36,816 bases of DNA from Thermoplasmata archaeon (GTDB lineage: Archaea; Thermoplasmatota; Thermoplasmata; WALJ01): contig JALTFR010000003.1 in the NCBI GenBank assembly GCA_027006785.1, forward strand, positions 1 to 36,816, written 5' to 3'. The notes under the pieces are model-generated. The model ran no database searches. It was not told where the DNA came from and saw only the letters and a list, made by a program, of their open reading frames with translations. Positions 25,273 to 32,556 of the stretch are shown here, piece after piece. The stretch's first letter is position 1. Each line of letters starts with the position of its first letter. Both the position numbers and the translations under genes were made by a program.

Positions 25273-26007
25273 ATGAAGGTTATGGATTTCATCGAAAAGA
25301 CCCTGAAAAACAATAAAATGCACATGACACTTCTGGATCCTGACAAACAGGAACCTGAGAAAGCGGCTGCTCTGGCTGAAAAAGCAGTTGAATACGGCAG
25401 CGATGCGATAATGATAGGTGGCTCAACGGGCGTGACCAGCAAGAATATGGATGCCACCATAAGAGCCATAAAATCGAGGATCGAAAAACCTGTAATAATA
25501 TTTCCAACATCGGCAGGCGCTCTGAGCCCCAGTGCCGATGCCATATACTTCATGAGCCTCATGAACTCGAAAAGCCCAGTATTTCTCGTAAGGCAGCAGA
25601 TGATAGGTGCTCCGATAATAAAAAATATGGGTATAGAGCCAATACCTATGGGATATATCGTCATTGAGCCTGGAATGAAAGTAGGTGAGATAGGTATGGC
25701 AGATGTTATTCCCAGAACAAAACCGGAGCTGGCTGCCGCATATGCGATAGCTGCTGAGATGTTCGGACTGAGGCTCGTGTATCTAGAAGCGGGAAGCGGC
25801 GCACCGGAGCCCGTTCCTTCTGAGATGATAAAGGCCGTGCATGAATCGGTCAATATACCTCTGATAGTGGGTGGCGGCATAAGGGACGCAGAGAGCGCCA
25901 GAATCGCAGTGAATGCCGGCGCTGACATAGTGGTGACGGGCACTGTTGCGGAGGATCATAAAAAGCTCTATGTTCTCAGAGATATCATCAAAGCCGTGAA
26001 ATCATGA
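25273..26007 (+). CDS. Geranylgeranylglyceryl phosphate synthase
   Basis: Makes the first ether bond of archaeal membrane lipids by joining sn-glycerol-1-phosphate and geranylgeranyl diphosphate. TIM-barrel enzyme of 244 residues in the PcrB/GGGPS family: HMTLLDPDKQ near residue 17, AIMIGGSTGVTSKNMDATI near residue 47, IIFPTSAGALSPSADAIYFM near residue 76, YLEAGSGAPEPVP near residue 173, and the phosphate-binding IVGGGIRDAESARIAVNAGA near residue 199. It is coupled by a 4-bp ATGA overlap to a DUF2070 membrane protein and followed by sec61 beta. Confidence 0.94.
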   Translation: MKVMDFIEKTLKNNKMHMTLLDPDKQEPEKAAALAEKAVEYGSDAIMIGGSTGVTSKNMDATIRAIKSRIEKPVIIFPTSAGALSPSADAIYFMSLMNSKSPVFLVRQQMIGAPIIKNMGIEPIPMGYIVIEPGMKVGEIGMADVIPRTKPELAAAYAIAAEMFGLRLVYLEAGSGAPEPVPSEMIKAVHESVNIPLIVGGGIRDAESARIAVNAGADIVVTGTVAEDHKKLYVLRDIIKAVKS

Positions 26008-27761
26008 GATATAATGATGTAAAGAGCATAACTGGAAAGACGAGGTTCGTGTTCGACTCTCCTAAATGGTATGTGAGCGCAACCGCAGTTGCAATAATAT
26101 CGATTCTTTTCGGAATTATAATCTTGGGATTCTCTGAAGATTCCATTATAGCTGGCTTTGTTCTAACAGGCATACCTGCTTACTTTTCGGCTCTCCTGAG
26201 TCTCGGCTATGCGCGTGCGGTCAAGAACAGGTACTGGGCGAAAACAGACCTCCTGATATCCGTGAGCGGAATAAGCATATCTCTCGTTCTGTATGTGCTC
26301 GCACTTGCGATCTCAAGATTTGTGAACATTGACATGAAATATGCCCTGGTCATATCTCTGAGCGTGCCACTATGGGTGAGACACATGTATTTTTCATCTG
26401 TGACCGTGAGCGGACAGATAAAAGCCCTGCCACTGTCCATAAGCTACCCCACAATGATTTTCATATCGATGTACCTCTATTTCCCCTCACTGTATGACTG
26501 CATCTCTCTGTTTCTGGCGTCGTGTGCATCGGCTCTTTTCTTCTCGGCAATACTTCTCGCAGCTCTCGATGCTCCGATGAGAAATGTTCTCGGAGTCGGC
26601 GGCTTGGAATTCACGCGGTGGACGCTGGAACACTACAAAGAGAAGAGCGGCCAAGGGCATGACAGGCTTGAAGAGATATTTGACAGATTCGGAGAAGAGA
26701 GCATTGTGCACTTCGACACAGTGAGCTTTATGAAGGATGGGGAGATTGACGCCGCCATCGCTGTTCATACGGCACATCCCGGACCTGTCGGAGATGTTGG
26801 TGGCGGAGACCTTCCTGGAAAACTGTCAAAAATAACCGGCATAGACCGCCTTATAACTCCACACGGTGCGTCAACACACGATACAAACCCGACAACGGAG
26901 AAAGAGGTTGTGAAGCTTGGCAGGGCCATCAAAAAGGGCCTGAAAGGTAAGGAATCGCGGGTTTCAGAGGCAATAAGGTTGAAAGAGGGCGAAATAAGCC
27001 TGATGGCGGAGAGATTCGGCGATGCTCTGCTCATCGTTGAAACATCAAGCCCTGAAGGCACAGAAGATATAGATCCGGGAATAGCCATGGCTCTGAATGA
27101 AAAAGTGAAGCAGATGGGCTATGAAAGACTGATATTCATAGATGCACACAATTCTTTTGATTCCAATACACCGGAAACAAAGATACAATCACCGAAATAT
27201 TTTGAAATAGAAAGAGCGGTCATCAGGGCTGCGGAAATCCTGAAAGATGCAAAATTGCATCCTGTTAGAGCCGGCTTCGGACAGGACCGCAGTCTCGGTA
27301 TGGAAGACGGCGTTGCTGGTATGGGTGTACAGACCCTTGTTCTTGATGTGAACGGGAAGAAGGTCGCATATGTGACCATAGACGGAAACAACATGGAACC
27401 CGGCCTCAGAGAGAAGATATTATCCGAACTCAAAATCTATGTGGATCATATCGAGGTCATGACGAGCGACAATCACTATGTAAACTGGACCGACACTGGA
27501 AAGAACCCTGTTGGTTACAGGGGGAGGCATAAAGAGATAATAGCATCGTGCAAAAAGTCGCTGGAAGCCGCTATTGATGACATGCACCCGGTGAAGGTTT
27601 TCGTGGCCGGAGGAAGTGTGATGATACGGGTCTTCGGCCCGAGCCGCTCATCCTATATGTACTGCGTTCCAAGGGCAATAGACGGATTCGGCAAGTATGT
27701 CGCATTCCTATCACTCGCAGGTATGCTGTTGACAGATATCCTGTTAGCAATGCTTATATAG
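26004..27761 (+). CDS. DUF2070-family archaeal membrane protein
   Basis: A 585-residue protein of the archaea-specific DUF2070 family, function unknown. About seven transmembrane helices fill residues 25-200, and a further hydrophobic segment ends the protein (SLAGMLLTDILLAMLI). In between is a large soluble domain with conserved, possibly metal-binding motifs: HTAHPGPVGDVGGGDLPGKL near residue 252, ITPHGASTHDTNPTTEKEV near residue 283, and IFIDAHNSFDS near residue 376. His and Asp richness suggests a hydrolase, but that is unproven. It overlaps the GGGP synthase gene (ATGA) and precedes sec61 beta, so a membrane lipid or membrane protein role is plausible. Confidence 0.88.
   Translation: MRYNDVKSITGKTRFVFDSPKWYVSATAVAIISILFGIIILGFSEDSIIAGFVLTGIPAYFSALLSLGYARAVKNRYWAKTDLLISVSGISISLVLYVLALAISRFVNIDMKYALVISLSVPLWVRHMYFSSVTVSGQIKALPLSISYPTMIFISMYLYFPSLYDCISLFLASCASALFFSAILLAALDAPMRNVLGVGGLEFTRWTLEHYKEKSGQGHDRLEEIFDRFGEESIVHFDTVSFMKDGEIDAAIAVHTAHPGPVGDVGGGDLPGKLSKITGIDRLITPHGASTHDTNPTTEKEVVKLGRAIKKGLKGKESRVSEAIRLKEGEISLMAERFGDALLIVETSSPEGTEDIDPGIAMALNEKVKQMGYERLIFIDAHNSFDSNTPETKIQSPKYFEIERAVIRAAEILKDAKLHPVRAGFGQDRSLGMEDGVAGMGVQTLVLDVNGKKVAYVTIDGNNMEPGLREKILSELKIYVDHIEVMTSDNHYVNWTDTGKNPVGYRGRHKEIIASCKKSLEAAIDDMHPVKVFVAGGSVMIRVFGPSRSSYMYCVPRAIDGFGKYVAFLSLAGMLLTDILLAMLI
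27753..27761 (+). promoter_or_regulatory. TATA-like box before sec61 beta
   Basis: CTTATATAG sits at the DUF2070 stop and predicts a start near 27782, a 6-nt leader GATAAC before the ATG. It could give sec61 beta independent transcription. Confidence 0.4.
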
Positions 27762-27787
27762 TGAAATGATTAGAGGGATTCGATAAC

Positions 27788-27949
27788 ATGGCAAAGAAGA
27801 ACGAGGGATTTCACTCAGCGGCCGGGCTTATACGTTACTTCGATTCGGAGGACGAAAAAGCCCCCAAAATACCCGCACTTGCGGTGCTAGCCACAGCAAT
27901 CATACTGGCCATAGTCGTTGAACTGGCCCATTATATGTGGCATATGTAA
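27788..27949 (+). CDS. Preprotein translocase Sec61 beta subunit
   Basis: A 53-residue tail-anchored subunit of the SecYE-beta translocon. The N terminus MAKKNEGFHSAAGLIRYFDS with KAPKIP is the archaeal Sec61 beta signature, and residues 30-49 form the single transmembrane helix (ALAVLATAIILAIVVELAHY). The gene is only 162 bp. It lies 26 nt after DUF2070 and 8 nt before a BASS-type permease gene. Confidence 0.95.
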   Translation: MAKKNEGFHSAAGLIRYFDSEDEKAPKIPALAVLATAIILAIVVELAHYMWHM

Positions 27950-27957
27950 GGGTTCTC

Positions 27958-28872
27958 ATGAGGCTCAGGGGGCTTGTATCGAATAGTGGCTTCATAATAG
28001 TAGCAGCCCTTATACTCGGCATACTTTCCGGTTTCAGCTTTTATCCGAAAGAGGCCACTTACTTCATTTTAGGGAGTATAATGACTCTCTCTCTTACAAA
28101 AATTGATTTTGAAAAGATAAAAATGACTGGGAAGAAGGAACTTGGACTGCCGGTCCTGCTGGTATATGTATTCTCTCCTCTGATGGCCCTCATCCCTGCA
28201 TATATCCTTGTTCATAATCAGGATTATCTGAAAGGCATAGTCATACTTGCCCTTGTCCCGTCCGCCGTCGGTGTCGTCGCATTCTCCGGAATACTTGAAG
28301 GCGACACTGAAGTGGCCCTGGCAGGCACCGCTTCGGTCTACATCGCATCCCTTGCCCTTACTCCCCTGCTCTCAAAGGCATTTCTCGGTGAAGGCGTCAG
28401 CGTTCTTTCGATACTGAAATCCCTCGTGATACTCGTCCTCATACCGCTCATAATATCGCAGGGCCTTGCGAGGCTGGACATAGACCGAAAGATGGGGCAC
28501 ACCAAAGGAGAGGTCATAAACATACTCTTCTTCTTCCTGATACTGAACATAGTGGGAAGCAACCGGAGCGCCTTCTTCCTGCCTGCGTGGTCGCTGTTCT
28601 CCATATCCTTCGTGTGCTTCATGAAGACATTCATAGCGGGCAGCATAGTCTTCTTCCTTATGATGAGAAGGCACAGCTATGAGGAGAGCATGACATACAC
28701 CCTTTTCGGCGCATTCAAGAACGGGGGCCTCGCCGTTGCGCTCTCCATGGTCCTTTTCGGCCCTGCCGCAACGGTTCCCGCCGCGATATCCGTCGTCTTC
28801 GACTTCGGCAGCCTGACATACTACCAGTATGCCTTCAGGAACAGGTACGGGAGAAAGCCCCTGAACTCGTAA
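27958..28872 (+). CDS. BASS-family (bile acid:Na+ symporter-like) permease
   Basis: A 304-residue protein with about nine to ten transmembrane helices in the BASS/ACR3/arsenite-permease superfamily. Recognisable parts are LVPSAVGVVAFSGILEGDTE near residue 100 (discontinuous core helix with a polar break) and FGAFKNGGLAVALSMVLFGP near residue 253, the family's NGG-x-A motif. The substrate (an organic anion with Na+ or H+) cannot be set. ATG 27958 is 8 nt after the sec61 beta stop with AAGGG upstream; an in-frame GTG at 27937 inside sec61 beta is less likely. Another superfamily member lies at 31040. Confidence 0.82.
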   Translation: MRLRGLVSNSGFIIVAALILGILSGFSFYPKEATYFILGSIMTLSLTKIDFEKIKMTGKKELGLPVLLVYVFSPLMALIPAYILVHNQDYLKGIVILALVPSAVGVVAFSGILEGDTEVALAGTASVYIASLALTPLLSKAFLGEGVSVLSILKSLVILVLIPLIISQGLARLDIDRKMGHTKGEVINILFFFLILNIVGSNRSAFFLPAWSLFSISFVCFMKTFIAGSIVFFLMMRRHSYEESMTYTLFGAFKNGGLAVALSMVLFGPAATVPAAISVVFDFGSLTYYQYAFRNRYGRKPLNS

Positions 28873-28892
28873 AATGATGTTTAAAATGGAAG

Positions 28893-28976
28893 TGCAGGGG
28901 TTGGGATTTGAACCCAAGGACCACTGAGGACCAGACCCTCAATCTGGCGCCGTTGACCTGGCTTGGCTACCCCTGC
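28893..28976 (-). tRNA. tRNA-Leu (anticodon GAG)
   Basis: An 84-nt class II tRNA. The acceptor stem pairs GCAGGGG with CCCCTGC; discriminator base A, with no encoded CCA. The anticodon stem CCAGA/TCTGG encloses the loop TTGAGGG, giving anticodon GAG (reads CUC and CUU). A long variable arm (CTCAGTGG region) marks it as leucine, and the T arm has TTGGG-TTCAAAT-CCCAA. No intron. A minus-strand TATA-like CGGATATATG (29021-29030) lies 45 nt upstream. Confidence 0.96.
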
Positions 28977-29020
28977 ATATTGCAGTAATCGGTTTATTGG
29001 CCGGCGAGCAGGTGTACCCG

Positions 29021-29030
29021 CATATATCCG
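29021..29030 (-). promoter_or_regulatory. Putative tRNA-Leu promoter (TATA box)
   Basis: Minus-strand CGGATATATG predicts transcription from about 29000, 24 nt before the mature tRNA 5' end. The region 28977-29087 holds no gene. Confidence 0.4.
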
Positions 29031-29087
29031 GTCAATTCTGCATTCTACTGCTTGGAAATTGATGTGTTATTTAAGGATTTTCTGATT

Positions 29088-29606
29088 TCAGAACCTTTCG
29101 TAATGCAGTCTCTCTTTCTCAACCTCTGCTTCAGTGTGTGGCTCCTTCGTTCTTTTAGGCACGCCAACGGCTATCATGTTGAGAACCCTCAGGTCGTCCG
29201 GGATGTTGAGGAGCGCCTTCACCGTTGATTCCGGGTCCATGTCTTCGGCTATGCTCCTGACCTGCACCCAGCAGGCACCGAGGCCCATATCTGCTACCTC
29301 GAGAAGTATGTTCTCCGATGCAACGCTGCAGTCCTCCACCCACCAGGGCGATCTTTTCTCATCGCCGACTATGACGAAGGCCGCTCCCGCCTTTTCTATC
29401 ATCTTCGCCCACGGTGTCGCTCTGGAGAGCTTTTCGAGCATCTCCTTATCGAGCACGACTATTATGTGGCACGGGCGGTAGTGCATAGCGCTCGGGGCGT
29501 ACATGAACGCCTTTACGATGTTCTCGACCTGCCACTCCTCCAATGGCTCTCCCGTGTAACTGCGGAGGCTTCTCCTTGTCTCAATGGGTTTCAGGACGGG
29601 TTGCAT
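29088..29606 (-). CDS. Nitroreductase-family flavoprotein
   Basis: A 172-residue FMN-binding oxidoreductase of the nitroreductase fold. The N-terminal IETRRSLRSYTGEPLEEWQV carries the RRSxR FMN-binding motif. AFMYAPSAMHYRPCHIIVV near residue 34 is the second flavin contact, and ADMGLGACWVQVRS near residue 108 with RVLNMIAVGVPKRTKEPH near residue 138 completes the fold. Natural substrates of this family are rarely known. The start ATG has a minus-strand TATA-like CTTAATTAC (29627-29635) centred 25 nt upstream, so it should be leaderless. Divergent from aspS. Confidence 0.88.
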   Translation of the reverse strand: MQPVLKPIETRRSLRSYTGEPLEEWQVENIVKAFMYAPSAMHYRPCHIIVVLDKEMLEKLSRATPWAKMIEKAGAAFVIVGDEKRSPWWVEDCSVASENILLEVADMGLGACWVQVRSIAEDMDPESTVKALLNIPDDLRVLNMIAVGVPKRTKEPHTEAEVEKERLHYERF

Positions 29607-29626
29607 GGGAATGGAATGGCAGGGAG

Positions 29627-29635
29627 TAATTAAGG
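29627..29635 (-). promoter_or_regulatory. TATA box of the nitroreductase gene
   Basis: Minus-strand CTTAATTAC is centred 25 nt before ATG 29606. It lies inside the apparent N-terminal extension of the aspS frame, which supports a downstream aspS start. Confidence 0.4.
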
Positions 29636-29650
29636 AAATCGGTCCTTATC

Positions 29651-29658
29651 TTTATATC
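29651..29658 (+). promoter_or_regulatory. Putative aspS TATA box
   Basis: TTTATATC is about 32 nt upstream of the GTG at 29686, giving a leader of about 7 nt. If the upstream ATGs were used, this box would lie inside the gene. Confidence 0.4.
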
Positions 29659-29685
29659 TCTGATGAATTCCCACACGGTGTTTCC

Positions 29686-30993
29686 GTGAATCTGAAAGAA
29701 AGAAAGCGCTCCGATGATATAGATCCTGAGACCGATGAAGAGGTCATAGTCGCAGGATGGGTTCAGACCATCAGAAAGAAGGGAAAGATAGCATTCATTC
29801 TCCTAAGGGACAGGGGAGGTGTCGTACAGGTAACGGCCCTCAAAAATGAGATGGGCGAGGAGGATTACGGCAGGCTCACGAAGGTGCAGAGAGAGTCCGT
29901 GATAGCGGTCAGGGGAAAGGTGCAGAAGAGCGAGTATGTGAAGCGCGGCTTCGAGATACTGCCGATAGAATGGGAACTTCTGAACGAGGCCGATGCCCCG
30001 CTGCCAATGGGTGTCGTGGACAAGGTGAATGTGGAACTGGACACCCGCCTTGACAACCGCTTCATGGACCTGAGAAGGGAGGAGGTCATGGCCATCTTCG
30101 CGCTCAAATCCACCATGCTCTCTGCTATACGGAATAACCTGGAAGAGAAGGGATTCCTTGAGGTGCAGACCCCGAAGATATTGAAGGCAGGAGCGGAAGG
30201 AGGGGCCACACTGTTCAAACTGGACTATTTCGGTGAGAACGCGTATCTCGCACAGAGCCCGCAGCTGTTCAAGCAGATTCTCATGTCCACAGGGCTGGAA
30301 AGGGTGTATGAGATAGCGCCTGCTTTCAGAGCCGAACTCTCGGATACCACGAGGCACCTGAGCGAATTCACATCCCTTGACTTCGAGATGTCCTTCATAG
30401 AATCACAGGACGATGTGATGGATGCCGTGGAGGAGATGCTGGACAGCGCAATAAAGGCCGCCATTGAGGATGGGGAAAAATACCTTGAGATACTGGGCAT
30501 CGAGCTAAAGGCACCGAAGAGGCCGTATCCGAGGATAAGCTTCGAGGAAGCAAAGAAGATGCTGGCCGAGAAGGGAAAGCAGGTGGAGAACGACCTTGAC
30601 ACCGAAGGCGAGAAGATCCTGGGCGAGATAATGGCCGAGAAGGGATATGATGCCTATTTCGTGGTCGAATATCCTGAGGAGGAAAAGCCATTCTATATCA
30701 TGGAAAAGGATGGGACACCTTGGTCATATTCCTTTGACCTTGAGTTCAGGGGGCAGGAACTGGCATCAGGGGGCCAGAGGGAGCACAGGCCCGATGTCCT
30801 TGAGGAGAGGATGCGGAAGAAAGGCCTTGACCCATCGGACTTCGAGTTCTACCTCAAGGCGTTCAAATACGGCATGCCGCCCCACGGAGGCGTCGGAATA
30901 GGCGTTGAAAGGCTCATCCAGAAGGCTCTCCGCCTCGAGAATGTCAGGGAAACAACGATATTCCCGAGGGACAGGTTCAGGCTGGTACCTTGA
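29686..30993 (+). CDS. aspS: Aspartyl-tRNA synthetase (archaeal type)
   Basis: Class II synthetase charging tRNA-Asp. The N-terminal OB domain has VIVAGWVQTIRKKGKIAFIL (about residues 20-39). Motif 2 lies in FRAELSDTTRHLSEFTSLDF near residue 206, and motif 3 in PHGGVGIGVERLIQKALRLE near residue 400. The frame opens earlier (ATGs at 29605 and 29611), but GTG 29686 is preferred: it leaves about 20 residues before the OB domain, as in other archaeal enzymes, gives 435 residues, and places both divergent promoters between the genes. The upstream ATGs remain possible. No GatCAB genes are in view to tell whether it also charges tRNA-Asn. Confidence 0.92.
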   Translation: MNLKERKRSDDIDPETDEEVIVAGWVQTIRKKGKIAFILLRDRGGVVQVTALKNEMGEEDYGRLTKVQRESVIAVRGKVQKSEYVKRGFEILPIEWELLNEADAPLPMGVVDKVNVELDTRLDNRFMDLRREEVMAIFALKSTMLSAIRNNLEEKGFLEVQTPKILKAGAEGGATLFKLDYFGENAYLAQSPQLFKQILMSTGLERVYEIAPAFRAELSDTTRHLSEFTSLDFEMSFIESQDDVMDAVEEMLDSAIKAAIEDGEKYLEILGIELKAPKRPYPRISFEEAKKMLAEKGKQVENDLDTEGEKILGEIMAEKGYDAYFVVEYPEEEKPFYIMEKDGTPWSYSFDLEFRGQELASGGQREHRPDVLEERMRKKGLDPSDFEFYLKAFKYGMPPHGGVGIGVERLIQKALRLENVRETTIFPRDRFRLVP

Positions 30994-31010
30994 GCATATC
31001 TGTCCAATAC

Positions 31011-31020
31011 CTTAATAAAA
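31011..31020 (+). promoter_or_regulatory. TATA box of the ACR3-like permease gene
   Basis: CTTAATAAAA is centred 25 nt before ATG 31040, predicting a leaderless message. Confidence 0.45.
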
Positions 31021-31039
31021 CAGGTCCGAATGGTCACAT

Positions 31040-32008
31040 ATGAAGAAGCTCCTGATGAACATAAAGAAGCGGCTCTACCTCTATGTTCTCGCTGACTTCA
31101 TAGTGGCGCTCGCAGCCGGTTATTTCATCGATTTCACGGCTCTCAACATAAAGCCGATAAGCATGGCCGCCGTATTCCTCATGCTCTACCCCATGCTGAC
31201 CGGAATGGTTGTGGAGAAGGTCAAAAAGGCGGGAAGGAACTTCAAGCTCATCGCGATCACCCTCCTGTTCGCATATGGTATTGCCTCCATCACGGCCTAC
31301 TTCCTTTCAAGGAGCGTGCTGGTGGATTACCCTGAGATCGCATTTGCCATGATAATGGTGGGTGCCATACCATGCTCAAACATGCTCATCGGCTGGTCCG
31401 GTATCGCGGATGCCAGCGTTGAGGACGCCCTCGTCATCGCCGTTGTCGGGCTTCTCCTGATACCCATCGTATCTCCTGTGATACTCTGGGTCAGCGGCGG
31501 CACCCTCGTTGCCTTCGACCCGGCTGTTGTCGCATCCCTGCTCCTCCTTTACATCCTGATACCCCTTGCGTTCGGCATGCTCACCAGGAGGGCCATCATA
31601 AGGAGAAAGGGCATGGACTATTTCATGGAGGTGAAGAAGGTCTTTCCGGGCATATCAGCCATCGGAATACTGCTGATCGTCTTCTTCTCCGTGGCAAAGG
31701 TATCCAGGGCGGTTCTGGGCCACCCCGAGGTCTTCGTCCTCATCTTCTTCGCGCTCATGCTCTACTACCTGATACAGACAGGGCTCTCGCTGGTCGTGGC
31801 GAAGCTGATGAAGTTCAGGTACGAGCAGGGAATGATCTTCATACTCGGCGCCACTGCAAGCTCACAGGCAATATCCCTGAGCATAGCCGCGACACTCTTT
31901 GGGCCTCTGACAGTATTTGCGCTCTCCTTCAAGCCAATACTCCAGGTGCTATACATAATGGCGCTCATCTATGGCGCTGGCCCGAAGATAAGGGAATTCC
32001 TGGGTTAG
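31040..32008 (+). CDS. ACR3/BASS-superfamily permease
   Basis: A 322-residue membrane protein with about ten helices. MVGAIPCSNMLIGWSGIADA near residue 110 carries the cysteine found in arsenite permeases of the ACR3 family within the first discontinuous helix, and LGATASSQAISLSIAATLFG near residue 272 is the second core element. It may export arsenite or carry an organic anion; no ars regulator or reductase is adjacent, so arsenite is only a possibility. It ends convergently with the SIS gene, overlapping it by 4 bp. Distantly related to the permease at 27958. Confidence 0.78.
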   Translation: MKKLLMNIKKRLYLYVLADFIVALAAGYFIDFTALNIKPISMAAVFLMLYPMLTGMVVEKVKKAGRNFKLIAITLLFAYGIASITAYFLSRSVLVDYPEIAFAMIMVGAIPCSNMLIGWSGIADASVEDALVIAVVGLLLIPIVSPVILWVSGGTLVAFDPAVVASLLLLYILIPLAFGMLTRRAIIRRKGMDYFMEVKKVFPGISAIGILLIVFFSVAKVSRAVLGHPEVFVLIFFALMLYYLIQTGLSLVVAKLMKFRYEQGMIFILGATASSQAISLSIAATLFGPLTVFALSFKPILQVLYIMALIYGAGPKIREFLG

Positions 32009-32556
32009 ACCCATATCGCATGTCTGGAGCGCATGCTCTCGTCGTTCTCTCCCTTCCTTTCCATTATCTCTGAGATTATGCCATCCAGAACTATCATGGC
32101 AGTGTCCTCGAAAAGCGTTCCCAGGGGAGCGCAGTCGGTGTTAAGGTCATCGGGCATCTTCAGGATTATCAGTACCTCGGCCAACTTTGCAAGGGAGGAT
32201 TCCGGCTCGGATGTGACGACTATGGAGTGAGCGCCCACCCGATTGACTATCTCAGCGGTCTGAATGGCCGACGAGGTCTCACCTGTGTTGGATATAAGTA
32301 TCACCGTATCTCCTTTCTCCACTATTGGGGTTGTGCTTTCTCCGATGAAATAGGCCTTCAGGCCGAGCTGTACGAGGCGCATAGCGAATGCCTTTCCCAC
32401 TATGCCGGAGCGCCCAACTCCATATACAAAGGTCTGCTTTGAACGTAGTATGCTGTCGCTTGCAAGCTTCATGGAATGGACATCCACGCTCTCTATTATC
32501 TTGCTGGCTTCCTTGAGTATGTAGCTCGTAGATGTGAAAAACCTGTCTCCGTTCAG
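32005..32556 (-). CDS. 6-phospho-3-hexuloisomerase-like SIS protein with apparent CTG start
   Basis: Interconverts 3-hexulose-6-phosphate and fructose-6-phosphate in the ribulose monophosphate pathway, used by many archaea to make pentoses. SIS motifs: TFVYGVGRSGIVGKAFAMRL, FIGESTTP, ILISNTGETSSAI, then PLGTLFEDTAMIVLD (catalytic Glu) and the final RHAIWV with the conserved His, all lining up with my recollection of M. jannaschii MJ1247. The first canonical start (GTG 32487) would cut off a helix, but the frame stays homologous upstream (SYILKEASKIIESVD). CTG at 32556, overlapping the upstream stop as CTGA and preceded by GGGGGAG, gives 183 residues, the family length. No hexulose-phosphate synthase is adjacent. 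Confidence 0.78.
   Translation of the reverse strand: MNGDRFFTSTSYILKEASKIIESVDVHSMKLASDSILRSKQTFVYGVGRSGIVGKAFAMRLVQLGLKAYFIGESTTPIVEKGDTVILISNTGETSSAIQTAEIVNRVGAHSIVVTSEPESSLAKLAEVLIILKMPDDLNTDCAPLGTLFEDTAMIVLDGIISEIMERKGENDESMRSRHAIWV

Noticed and set aside
28977-29087. Integration site or second RNA gene beside tRNA-Leu
   Set aside because: The flank holds only a TATA-like box; no duplicated tRNA 3' end and no second cloverleaf could be drawn.
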